A stretch of DNA of 64,000 nt from NCBI GenBank assembly GCA_011109175.1, contig RDEW01000012.1:76525-140524 (forward strand), given 5' to 3'. The notes beneath the pieces were generated by a model. That model was not told where the DNA came from. It worked only from the letters and a program-made list of their open reading frames with translations, and ran no database searches. Each line of letters begins with the position of its first letter. Positions within the stretch are counted from its first letter, which is position 1. Made by a program: the position numbers and the translations under genes. This DNA is from Dicyema japonicum. Taxonomy: Eukaryota; Dicyemida; Rhombozoa; Dicyemidae. This document shows, piece by piece, positions 25,501-33,966 of this stretch.

Positions 25501-25557
25501 TTATTCAATTGCGTATTAGACATGTGTGCCATAGAGGGACGTCACCACCTCAACCAA
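22505..25557 (-). mobile_element. Full-length LINE-A insertion
   Basis: A 3.05-kb APE-type LINE lies in minus orientation with both ends clear. The 5' end (25557) reads 'ttggttgaggtggtgacgt' on its sense strand. The 3' end (22505) is a run of ATA/TAA triplets. It is flanked by a perfect 15-bp target duplication, 'tattctatctgatgt', at 22490-22504 and 25558-25572. The insertion lies just upstream of the integrase start in the Ginger-like element. Perfect duplications, an unbroken ORF and an intact simple tail together say this is the youngest LINE-A insertion in the window. Confidence 0.92.
22521..25532 (-). CDS. LINE-A polyprotein: APE endonuclease and reverse transcriptase
   Basis: A 1,003-residue open frame. 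The endonuclease comes first: N20 in 'FNARGL', E49 in 'LQETKL', 'VNVYAPH' at 119-125, D161 and N163 in 'GDWNAKAG', D236 in 'NQIDYIL', and D262/H263 in 'SDHK', so every catalytic position is present. A basic linker follows (about 340-500). The reverse transcriptase has 'GFRTGRST' at 611-618, 'ILGIDLTRAFD' (catalytic D645), 'TPQGDSLSP' at 701-709 and YADD at 736-739. The C-terminal region contains 'KLGSLLGDSEDI' and 'RWRLFGHILRLE'. I see no RNase H domain and no separate ORF1. It should nick target DNA and copy its own RNA. The frame ends 16 bp before the tail. The ATG at 25532 is the first in frame, though a second M at codon 4 could serve. The LINE clade is not assigned. Confidence 0.93.
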   Translation of the reverse strand: MAHMSNTQLNNPWFSTLTFNARGLNDWSKRHQLCLDLAKYGCSVCCLQETKLRKGLDENLGDYRLILLPSYCKHYGQGFAVHKNLLPRLHRYWKIDDRICVIQFLIGPKGKSRQLISIVNVYAPHSGRVAKNPEELDVFYEELVEVVSSLKFSSFLFIAGDWNAKAGVHQGHERFIGPHGRGIRNYSGTALAYFCESFDLFLCNTQFQHSARHKTTWMGTRLSTTGNLIRIYNQIDYILCRVKDKSLLRDSRSYGGLTVNSDHKIVSARFSLRLGPTAEEFLYGITNRRCFFQTHRGGDSTRSRRYMTELLGSSPKVQADYKECVSDSINNTASDLSPGKAWLETRRGIISAADKHLGELKPHSSQRHPEVSALLNLQKNLRLRSENTVDPQTVCKLKQERRQIERKIKLLNRLHHTSQLESKIREVENLKDNAATFMAIRLIRRKSQSVKLILHDRNGKTIGNVAEQTEFIASHIEQLFFVKGEKSDFTPKNTTLERIISPEEVCMAIRKLKSGRSPGPDNIPSELLKFGPPELADKLSKLLNDMIENKDFSEIGKGILVPVQKGNKPPGPVENLRPVILLNTLRKILALITLNRIQEPVDGYLAQSQSGFRTGRSTADVVWCHRWQCAIQQRFRSSKTILGIDLTRAFDTVRRGKLIEVLESFLDKDSVILIRILLSNTRLRVRIGKCLSREIISTVGTPQGDSLSPVLFAIYLESALQDLRKYYNNDIMEIVYADDVDFISTDKEALLRLLEVASGCLAKWCLSLNVQKTDIVEIKRMELRNSECWRKTVKLGSLLGDSEDIARRKLLSTVTMQKLMKCWIRKCSVGPSLRLRLYEAFVRPILTYNSGTWGISKTDEQNLDSFHRRQLRSLLGLKWPMRVGSENLYRRCGSGPLSTMIMKARWRLFGHILRLEQDTPANVVMEEYFDTSGEKFRGRPRITLPEVLNGDLRSVTRQLKDGEDLSSLRNLASDRRGWERLIKRIVRRGTNRIIVYMILCSCL

Positions 25558-25772
25558 TATTCTATCTGATGTTAGCCGTTAAAAAATGAAAATTTGTGAG
25601 AAATTTAAATTATTAAAATTACTAATCATTATAAAGATAGGAATTAATTAATTTATTGATTTATTTTTCATTAAAAAAAATTATTGATTTCTAACGGCTT
25701 TAACGCCACGTATAACGCCTTTAACGGCTCGTATTCAACCTGGGCTCGTATTCAACCGGTCACATGAATTAA

Positions 25773-26441
25773 TTACAGTCAAATCGATTTACTCTCATCT
25801 GACTAAATTAAAATTCGACTGATTGGTTCTATATAATTTTTTGGCTGATGGGCATCAAAAAGATAGGTGAGTCTGTATAGTGGTGGCCTCCATATTGGAC
25901 ATTATACGGTACGAAGAGATAATGAAAATTCTTAAGACTATTCTAAACTACGATTCTATTGTGACAATAATGTGTTTGTCGACACAGAATTGACTGTAAA
26001 GAACGGATCTACGTAACCCAGGACTTTCAGAACGACTATTGGACGACCTCACGGCGATTCAACATCTCATTGTCAATCTTAATACAGAACTAGGAGATTT
26101 AAAGAAACTAGTCAAAACAGATTTGATAATCTATGTTGATGACATAAATGTCATTTTTGGTTATTAATAGATTCTCAAAGAACTGCTTAGAATGACACCT
26201 TCTGTCCTTCAAAAATAATTTCTAAATTTTATCCAGGTAAAAACTGATTATGTAACAATTGGTCAAGTAGTGGAGAACAGATAAGAAATCATTTGTGAGA
26301 AGATGGTGCAATCAATAAACTGTTTACGACCTAGTTACATGACCAAAAAATCGAACGAATTTATATGCCAACTATACCTATAATTTAATTTTTAAACAAA
26401 AGATTAGTTAAAGGAGTGTTGAAAATTAAATAGTTGATGTT
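25773..26441. other. No recognisable feature
   Basis: AT-rich sequence between the Ginger-like element and the MULE. A short plus-strand reading near 26130, 'LIIYVDDINVIF', faintly resembles an RT catalytic box, but nothing around it supports a gene. Confidence 0.35.
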
Positions 26442-26834
26442 AACTAAAAGGGTTCTAGGTAAATTCATCGCCGGTAATTCATCGCTGGTAATTTCATCGC
26501 GACCACGTGGGTTCTTGAAAGAAGAGGTCGAAATTTTGATTTTTTATATTATCATTAAAATGTAATTTTGGAGATTAATTTGACGATATGAGTCACGTGC
26601 CCAGATCCCCAAGATAGAAGAAATTTGAAAACCTCAATTCTCCAAATAGTGTTAAACTTACTCAACGATGTGCACCACACGTGTGTGTATTGGTTAAAGT
26701 GATATAAAAATTATTGATTATCTTACTGATTATTGATTAATAACAAAGGTCAAACTTTAAGTTAATATTTATGATAATATAATTTTTAGAAAACAAGTTT
26801 ATGACAATTATTAACAAAAACATTGTGTTAATTT

Positions 26835-28368
26835 CTAAAATGCTAAATTATAGGCAATGCCTTTTAAATAGTCAAGAATTTCGCGATTATCGAAGTCATT
26901 TACAATGCGTTGAATTCTTAAAGCATTATCTCTGTATTTTTTCTTTTGTGTAGGACCTTCCCCACCAGCAATATACTGTTCAATTTTAATTTCATTTTTT
27001 GCTTGTTCTTTCTTCAAAACATCAATAAACTTCCAAATCGTAGGATGACACGCTCCAATTAAAGAATTAAAAGAATGATGCCATCCTTCGCAAGAGTTAT
27101 TCGTTTTAGGCCCAGCAACTCTCGCTGNCATTTTTTGCTTGTTCTTTCTTCAAAACATCAATAAACTTCCAAATCGTAGGATGACACGCTCCAATTAAAG
27201 AATTAAAAGAATGATGCCATCCTTCGCAAGAGTTATTTGTTATAGACCCAGCAACTCTCGCTGCTTCAAAACAATTCCACAATTCATGGGAAAAACGTGG
27301 ACAACGACGTACTTGACGGCGGTCGGGACGTCCTATCCAAATATCTTCTACATAATCCAGTACAGGTTGAGCTTCTTCTGGGAAACTGTTGTAATCGCAC
27401 AAATGTTCAAAATAATGAACAACGTGTAATGTTGGGACAAATGCCAGCGCCGCAATCATGTGCATTTTCAGAGCGAATTCTGAATCTCTTTGATATAATA
27501 ATTGTAGTCCCTATGATTGGATGCATCTAAATATGGATTGGGACAAATGAAAGAAACAGCCCTTCGTAGTAGCATCAGGAAATATAATATTAAATCCATT
27601 TATAGCTGCTTTTTCGAAATCAGTGATAATTGTCCTCGGTGATAACGATGGCTCCAATGATTTTAATTCCGAAAAAACTTTTTTATAGCTTTCTTCCGTT
27701 CTTTTACACATTAAAATGTATATAAGTGGTAATACATCATTATTCTCTAGTCCATGAATCGTATATAATTGATTAAACAAATATGGGACAGTCTTAAAAG
27801 TACCATCCGCATACCAAAAGTTTGTAGTGGAAAGCAAATTTAGATTTTTTCTCGTTGTAAAAATTATTGTTCTGTTAACACTGTCTTCACTATCAAACAA
27901 TAGAAAAGGTTCATTGGCATAAGAGTATCTGTATTCTGGAGGTATTCTTAACTGGTCTATGTTAAGTGGATTAGGAGGAGCTTGATCTTTTGTATTTCTT
28001 GAATTTCTAATGTTTCTTTTAATTAAAGAAGCTATGGGTAGTCGGGCAGACACCTCCAATGGCAAACCCACACACACTTCAGTCGTAATAATATGTAGAT
28101 TATCTTGTGATGCAAGAGCTCTTCTTTTTATTTTTTGAGTAATTCTCTTTGATTCGACATATGCAGCATCACCAGCATGATTGTGTTCGTTGACTCTTTT
28201 AATAATGATGTCTCCCTTGGTGTGTACTCTCGCTTTACATTTAATTTTGTAGTAGGATTCACATTTCCATAACGTGACTTCGCAATTAAATTTTTCAAAA
28301 CAGTAAATGTATTTATCTTCAAAAAGTTTTCTCTTATTTCTATCACTCATTACAAATTGCAAAGCCAT
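26835..28368 (-). pseudogene. MULE transposase with FLYWCH zinc finger
   Basis: The N-terminus (28368 downward) is a FLYWCH-type finger: F/Y positions in 'DKYIYCFEKFN', W and C in 'VTLWKCESYYKIKCKARVH', then 'VNEHNHAGDA'. The MULE core follows: 'FWYADGTFKTVPYLFNQLY' holds the first D, 'TIITDFEKAAINGF' the second, and 'NNSCEGWHHSFNSLIG' the E region. One in-frame TAG at about 27509 interrupts the protein after 'QSIFRCIQS', and reading resumes in the same frame with 'GLQLLYQRDSEF'. Further down, a duplicated 135-bp stretch joined by an N disrupts the frame artificially. The C-terminus is '...YLKGIAYNLAF'. The stop is either a true inactivating mutation or an error; otherwise the gene is almost complete. 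Confidence 0.85.
26993..27263. other. Duplicated 135 bp around a single N (probable assembly join)
   Basis: Positions 26993-27127 and 27129-27263 are the same sequence apart from three base differences and are separated only by an N at 27128. Both encode the same transposase block, which would occur once in an intact protein. This is what an unmerged overlap between two contigs or haplotypes looks like. Confidence 0.85.
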
Positions 28369-28920
28369 GCTGTCAAGATATAAGAAATTAGCGAAAAAAT
28401 ATCACTTTATAGTAATCAATTATGATAATGACGATTAAGTACAAAAGAATTCAAGGGCATTATCACCACATTACAAAAGAATTCAAGGACATTATCACCA
28501 GATTATAAGCTACTTTATCAGTTAAAAGAAACACAATTACATGCAACCATTACTCGTGTGTTAAAGATAGAGATGAATACTGTCCTCAGCACTAAAGAAA
28601 AAAGGCCAATTTTATAGTTCAATTGTCGTATATAGATGAATACTGACAGAGTTATTTATTTTATTATTTGTTCGCCACAGGCGTACAATCTTTGGTAAGC
28701 CTAGCAAAAACAGTCATTGGTAATTAATCCAAGGAGGGAACGCAAAAGAGAACGTCTGCTTGTGACAACTAAATTGATCCCGCCAATAATACATGGCAGG
28801 CATACGTCAACTTCTGAAGAGAGGTGAAAAAATAGGTCCTCTCTCTTCAGTTTTCATAGTTCCTACCGTCACGGATACGTGATTCCTATCGCCGAATAAT
28901 CTCCAAAATCGCAATTTAAC
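28369..28920. other. MULE 5' region without further genes
   Basis: Sequence between the transposase start and the right inverted end. It has a short direct repeat ('aaaagaattcaagg' near 28443 and 28477) and no coding signal. It may hold the transposase promoter. Confidence 0.4.
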
Positions 28921-29477
28921 TATAATATATAAAATCAAAATTTCGACCTCTTCTATCTAGAAACCAGCCCACGTGGTTCTTTGATTTAACTGGAATGAAT
29001 TTACCTCGCGATGAATTTACCGGTTACCAACTAAAAGAATTATCATGTATTGATTTTGTGAAGGAAAGTGTCATTGACAAGAACCCAGAAAGTTTATGGT
29101 TGTAATTTAATTACCTATAAACATATTGAAAAATATAAAAATTACATGAGAATATAGAAATAAAAATAATCAAAAATTAAGAAAATCCAACTCGAAATCA
29201 TCATTACATTCATGGACTAATAAATTTGGGTTACTAGATTGACTTTCGTTATTAGATGATTTGTTATTCATTTGATTTCTTTTCAGTTCCAACGCTTCAG
29301 CCTACAAAAATATAAACAAAACCTTATTACCTGTAGTTTATTTAGAGATTCCTTTAAAATGTTTTTCATTTTAATTAGACATTCTTTCTGTTGTTGTACT
29401 TCATCACTTATTATAGATGACAATCTCGGGTCCATCACAAACACAATTTAAAATTTTATTAAATAATTTTATTTTTT

Positions 29478-29760
29478 AGAACGCCACTTTATTTAACCAA
29501 CAATAAAAAATTAATATTTAATAATCAACAACCATCCTCTCCTGCCTGTTCGCCAGCCTCCTCAGGCAGGTTCGATTCTGGTTGCTGAAACAACTCCGAG
29601 AGCGCCTTGTCCAATTGAACCCTCTGCCCATATGGCATCTCCGAGCTCTGCCTCTTATACTTCAGTTTCATGCTCTCTAGAGTCCGCTTTAATACAGTTG
29701 ACTGTAGATAGGCCTAGAGCTTCCTATCTACCCCTAACTGCTTCAGTTTCCGGGTTATTG
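29478..29760 (-). mobile_element. LINE-R 3' end, 5'-truncated copy
   Basis: About 260 bp match the 3' untranslated end of the LINE-R at 455-710 base for base over long runs, for example 'ctgcctgttcgccagcctcc' and 'gcaggttcgattctggttgc'. The left edge has the same terminal text as the first copy (complement of 'ccactttatttaaccaacaa'), so the 3' end is shared and the 5' side is cut. It contains no protein-coding part. Confidence 0.8.
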
Positions 29761-29833
29761 ATGCTTTTCTGTAATAAACGAAACATAGACTCGTGCAATG
29801 AAGTGCATCTTTGATAAAGAAATTATAAACTAC

Positions 29834-30179
29834 ATCGACCCCGAGTGGCGTAGTGGTTAGGTGTCGGGCTTAAGTGGCTTAGGCTACGGGTTCGAATCTC
29901 GCTGCTGTTCACCTGGTGGAAGGTTCCACGCATCTACGATGCAGAAATGGTTTGACGAGTGACGCCGTCATCAGTGAATACTCACTGCGGAACTGGATTT
30001 GTCTAGAAAGGACACTAACACAAGAAAAATAAAAAAAAGAAGTGAAGATCATTCCTTGGTTCTACGATTAGTTAAAATTAACTGTTCTTTACTTAAATAA
30101 AGTGTGTGTCCTGCCTATGCGGAGCTATAAAATACTATGGCTCTCGTGAAAAGGCTTTATTATTATTATATCGACCCCG
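29834..30179 (+). mobile_element. tRNA-derived SINE, full-length copy
   Basis: The head has a pol III A box ('tggcgtagtggttagg', 29846 on) and B box ('gggttcgaatc', about 29888) spaced as in a tRNA. The first 70 bp fold only roughly as a tRNA, so it is a derived head and not a working tRNA. A non-tRNA body of about 230 bp follows, with 'gacgagtgacgccgtcat' and an AATAAA. The tail is TTA triplets ending at 30169. The target duplication is 'atcgaccccg' at 29834-29843 and 30170-30179. Parts of the same body recur at 51020-51245, 57080-57345 and 39426-39482, which makes this a repeat family. Its tail does not obviously match any LINE here, so its mobilising partner is unknown. Confidence 0.85.
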
Positions 30180-30650
30180 GTCGTTTTCTAATCAGGGAGA
30201 TGTCTCACTACCGCCTCAAATTTCTTGATGAAATCGAAAATTTCGCAAGGTTCCGCCAAGAAAGGAGCGACGCTGTACGGGACATTCCACGCATTTCCTC
30301 TTCGTGGTTTAGTCTCCCACATACTACCCCATGTAGAAAGTATTTCTGCATCCTGTTGGAAACATGCACTATGGCCATTTTATTGTAGGTGACGGTAAAA
30401 CAATCTGCGATTAAACTCAAATAGATTATTTTCTCTCCTTCTCTTACACAGACTTTCATGTGGATAGAGTTCCCTCTTATACATTATTATTCCCCCCTCT
30501 AACTCCATTCCCCCCCCCCTCAACTCTTTGAGGTCCCATTTGGGAACATGAAGTTAACTAATTATCCCCTTTACTATAGGCTGTGCTTTTCCTTTAACCC
30601 CTCTCGCCACACTACTTATGTGCCCTTCCAGTGCTTCCAGCTCTGTCTGT
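30180..30650. other. No recognised gene
   Basis: Contains a C-rich patch (ten C residues near 30510) and short broken frames. It lies directly downstream of the LINE-R fragment at 30652 (which reads on the minus strand) and may be more of that element, but I could not recognise its protein here. Confidence 0.35.
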
Positions 30651-30651
30651 C

Positions 30652-31104
30652 TCAAGCAATCTTAGCACAGATCTGCTCCCTCCATTTACTGGGTGGTCTA
30701 GGCTTGTCCGTCAATTCCTCATAGGTGATCTGTGCTGCATACAGCACTAGGGAGATGTCACTCAGTGATTCTACTGGTTTAGCCTCCACCGCATAAGCCA
30801 CAATCTTATTGATACAGGTTAACACTACTCCGTTAACCTTACTATGAGGACGGTCCTCAAGTGGGACATCTGCCGCTGCAGCAAGATTCCGCGCGAAGAC
30901 CTCATAAACATGCTTGAGCTGCAACGTATCATAACTCTGGTGTTCGTGTTCTCCTGGACAGTTGTGGTCATCTGGTCCCCGCCCCTTTATTAGTAAAACT
31001 TTCACTATCCGGATGGTCTGGTCTTCGTCGACGTGCATTCCTAATTCAGAGTCCTCATTGGTTTTAAATTCAGCTTTTTCCTTAAATACATTTGTTAATA
31101 TCAT
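30652..31104 (-). pseudogene. LINE-R-like N-terminal segment
   Basis: A 150-codon frame with charged text, 'LKHVYEVFARNLAAAADVP' and 'ISLVLYAAQITYEEL', ending 'KWREQICAKIA'. In R2/R4-like LINEs a helix-rich segment with a 'LxYxAA' block followed by 'PxWxxRIExKI' sits just before the reverse transcriptase. The resemblance is short and the RT is absent, so this is a tentative call. It has a start codon at 31104 but no sign of being a host gene. Confidence 0.35.
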
Positions 31105-31109
31105 TCGTT

Positions 31110-32810
31110 TGTTTATTATAAAGTAATTCTATTATTTTTTGTTATTTTTTAATTTGAAAGCTTTATTAGATAATAAAAACAAATCGGACTCTATCTGCCA
31201 TGAAATAGTAAACATTTCCCAGTACGATGGTGATTCCAAGGTGCTGAGAAAATCATCACTGTTTACGTGAGTCTTTTGAATCACGTCCCAATTGCATTCT
31301 CAAATTTATTGATGAGTACTTTACCAATTTTTTCCAACATCTCTAAAGGTTTCGAAAGCGATTGGGATGATAAGGAGGCTATTTCCGAGGCCTGAGTACT
31401 TCAATTTCATCAGTTATCAAAATCTGTATTTGAGCTTTCAGAATAAACAGAAAATGGAAAACGTAAAGTGGTGAATGAGTTGACGCACATTTTGTGAAAT
31501 GGGGAAATAGTCACACGCGAGATCTTCCGCGTGAAACTAAAAAACTTTGTATCACTTTTGATGATTTTGTTGTGAGAACCTCCAAGTGCATCCTCTTTTA
31601 TATTCATGATGAATCCCCTTCATGGAATCATAGTCCTACTGATCTGAGGCTCTTATTGTCAAAAAACTTTACGACGCCCCCAAGTTAGTAAAGGTTTAGC
31701 AAAAATGACTGTTCTAAATGCACACTGCCCTCGAATAAGATAATTTGTGTATACAATCTGGCCACAATAACCAATCTAAAAAACCGTAATCTTATTGAAG
31801 TACATTTAACAATTTGCAAGACTACTACAACGACTATATTTCGATAACGCTCCACACCAACAATATAACAATTTAATCATTTTTAAATATCATCAAATCA
31901 CTCTTTAGTCTTTGTTTTGTCCTGAGGGAAGCAAGATTAGTTTACTCTATTTTTTGAAACATGACAGTCGCTGTGTCAACTTAGCCTTCAATTCTGGAGT
32001 CTTGTTAATTTCCTCGTATTTATCAAGATCGATGGTTAGTTTATAATGCCTCTTAAGTTGTACTCTTTTTGTGTGGCAATGCCGTTCAAACAAACAATGC
32101 ATCTTTGCATTAACCATTCTACAAAACCTCTTTAGTTCACAATTTTATTGAAATACTCGATTTCTCCTTTAATTTCCTTTTCTTAGCTGAAGATGTCAAT
32201 GGGGTCAGTTTGCCCAATGCTTTATAAATATAACAACCGATCCAAAAGATACAATGTATTGTTGTTTCAAATTTTTCTAAAATTGCAAGTATCAGGAAAC
32301 AATTTTAGTATCATGTTATAAGCCCCCAGTGCTCCGCCAAATACGTAGCTCCGCCACTACTTTGTATACAGTATCGTTGTTCTGGGAACGTTTGTATATA
32401 ATGACGAGCGTATAATTTAAGCGTATGAACATTTTCTGACCATAGCCGCGGCCTGTCAATTGACAGAAATCCACTGTTTTTCTCTCGTGGTCTCATTTTA
32501 ATGATATGGTTCTCCTATTGTCGTTGGACATAGAACCAAGATCCTTTTCCTTTATGTAAATACCATTCCATAGTTTACCATCAGCGAAGAGAACACCAAG
32601 AAAGATCAGATCCGACAAGTAAATCAACTTCATTCACTAATTTATCAAATTTTTAAGCAGAGGCTTTTAACTATCAAAATATTTATTAGTTTAGATTTTG
32701 GTAGATGTAATTCATAATTTTTTATGGAAATGTAATTGGATGCATTCTTAACCTCCGGATAAATTAACCATTAACTCATATTCTTTAAGGTGTTTTATCA
32801 ACAGCGACAT
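31110..32810. other. AT-rich stretch with no supported gene
   Basis: Only frames shorter than about 65 codons are present and none shows a known domain. No tiny-intron gene could be threaded. It may be decayed transposon or intergenic DNA. Confidence 0.4.
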
Positions 32811-32814
32811 ATAT

Positions 32815-33830
32815 TATTATTACCCCCAGGATCACTGGGTCAAAGAGAAAGAAATCAAAGTTCTCATCTAACAAAATGATCCCAGACCGACAAAGGAGAG
32901 GACGAGTCCGGCGGGGTCGAGAATCCTAAACAGCTCTTCTCATTGGACATGACATCGGCTCAAAATTTCTGTATGATTTAAGATATTTCGATAGTGTATG
33001 CAATAGAGGGCAACTCGGTAAACTAGCTTCCTTTAAGAGTTTCCGTTGTAGTTCGATTCATAAATTTTCAATGGGCTGGATTTGTGTTCTGGTCCAATTA
33101 TCCTTATTGCAGTCTCCTCGATTGCGGATAGTTTCAATGAAGAGGATCGTGAAATCAGCATTGCCCACGAAGGACTTTTATAAGTCATCGTTGGTCGGAT
33201 AAATTGTTCATAAATCGTGGCATGGCCACCAGTTTGGTCTCTAAATGTTTTTGAGAGCACTTTCAAAATTCTCATTTTATTCAGAGCAGAAGTTACTTTG
33301 TTTTCAACATGTCGGATAAAGGTGAGTTCCTGATCAAAGGTTACTCCCAGAATCTTCGGTGTTTTGTTTTGTAAGTGGTAAACAGTGTGACAGAGACTTT
33401 GTTCCTGATTTGTCGAGTCTCCGGTACGAGTGCAATAGTTCCAACTTGTCAAACATTTGTTGTGCAGACTGAGTCGCTGATTGAATGCTTCTGTCCTTGA
33501 AAGCAAGAATGATGTCGTTGGCTTAGGAGTAGATTAGACAGTTTTTATTAAAGGTTTGTGGCAGGTGGTATATGTAGAGATTGAAGAGTCGGGGTGATAG
33601 TGGGGAGCCTTGAAGGATTCAAGAAATAGCGAGATCTTGATTTGATATTGTCTCTAGAGTACTTGTGCTCGTCTTCCATTTAAGAAGTATCCAAGCAAAA
33701 GTTTCAGGTTCGGATGTTGGTTTCAAATATTATCTTTGTTAGGAGTCTCCTAGGGACTGAGTCGAACGCATTTGTGATGTCCACGGATATAAGTACTGTC
33801 TTCTGATGGAGTTTGGGGGATTAAATAAAG
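32815..33830 (-). pseudogene. LINE-B, 3' half, decayed
   Basis: Read on the minus strand: 'QGSPLSPRLFNLYIYHLP' from the RT, a broken catalytic box ('ANDIILAFKD' in place of YADD), then 'NKTPKILGVTFDQELTF', 'YEQFIRPTMTYKSPSWAM' and the C-terminal part to about 33033. The 3' end near 32815 has TAA triplets preceded by a sequence also found at the 3' end of the LINE-B at 53511 ('tttctttctc' then 'ccnggggt'). The 5' part is missing. Several stops break the frame. Confidence 0.7.
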
Positions 33831-33966
33831 AATTGAAGAGATAAACTTTGATTATATTAAAAATCTATGGGACAATATTTTTTATTTGCGACATATAAAG
33901 AATTGAAGAGATAAACTTTGATTATATTAAAAATCTAAGTGACAATCTTTTTTCTTTGCGGAACAG
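33827..33966. repeat. ~70-bp tandem duplication at the TRMT10 3' end
   Basis: 'aaagaattgaagagataaac' starts at 33827 and again at 33897, and the similarity runs on through 'tttgattatattaaaaatct' for about 60-70 bp. The right copy contains the stop codon and last codons of TRMT10; the left copy carries a diverged version of the same gene end. Confidence 0.75.

Larger units (their letters stand above)
19529..25764. mobile_element. Ginger-like integrase DNA transposon
   Basis: The ends are inverted repeats. The left end reads 'TGTGACCGGTT' at 19529 and 'GTTGAATACGAGCCGTTAAA' 14 bp further in; the complement of the right end (to 25764) reads the same at both places. The 45-bp terminal blocks match perfectly over 11 and 20 bp and diverge between. 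They are flanked by 'tgaat' at 19524-19528 and 25765-25769, a 5-bp target duplication. Inside is an integrase-type gene (21131-22478). From family knowledge, Ginger elements encode a retrovirus-like DDE integrase, have TGT-starting termini and make 4-5-bp duplications, so the match is good. A complete LINE-A (22505-25557) lies inside; without it the element is about 3.2 kb. Confidence 0.8.
26451..29028. mobile_element. MULE DNA transposon with compound inverted ends
   Basis: The left end (26451) reads 'ggttctaggtaaattcatcg' and the complement of the right end (29028) reads 'ggtaaccggtaaattcatcg'. Matching continues over about 150 bp and includes 'accacgtggg' or close to it, 'agaagaggtcgaaattttga' and 'tttggagatta'. 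'GGTAAATTCATCGC'-like blocks are repeated two or three times at each tip. The element is flanked by 'aactaaaag' at 26442-26450 and 29029-29037, a perfect 9-bp target duplication, as expected for Mutator-like elements (8-11 bp). The transposase gene lies inside on the minus strand. The true length is about 136 bp shorter if the duplicated stretch around the N at 27128 is an assembly artefact. Confidence 0.87.

Noticed and set aside
21690-27512. TAG read as glutamine (altered nuclear code)
   Set aside because: Only two dead transposases would benefit, and TAG terminates TRMT10 and the 88-residue gene, while TAA ends the other complete host genes.
29844-29915. A functional tRNA gene in the SINE head
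   Set aside because: A and B boxes are good, but the acceptor and anticodon stems do not pair properly and the sequence runs on into a SINE body with tail and target duplication.
32311-32496. Minus frame with 'GGATYLAEHWGLIT'
   Set aside because: It resembles no complete domain, is only 61 codons, and its flanks are non-coding.
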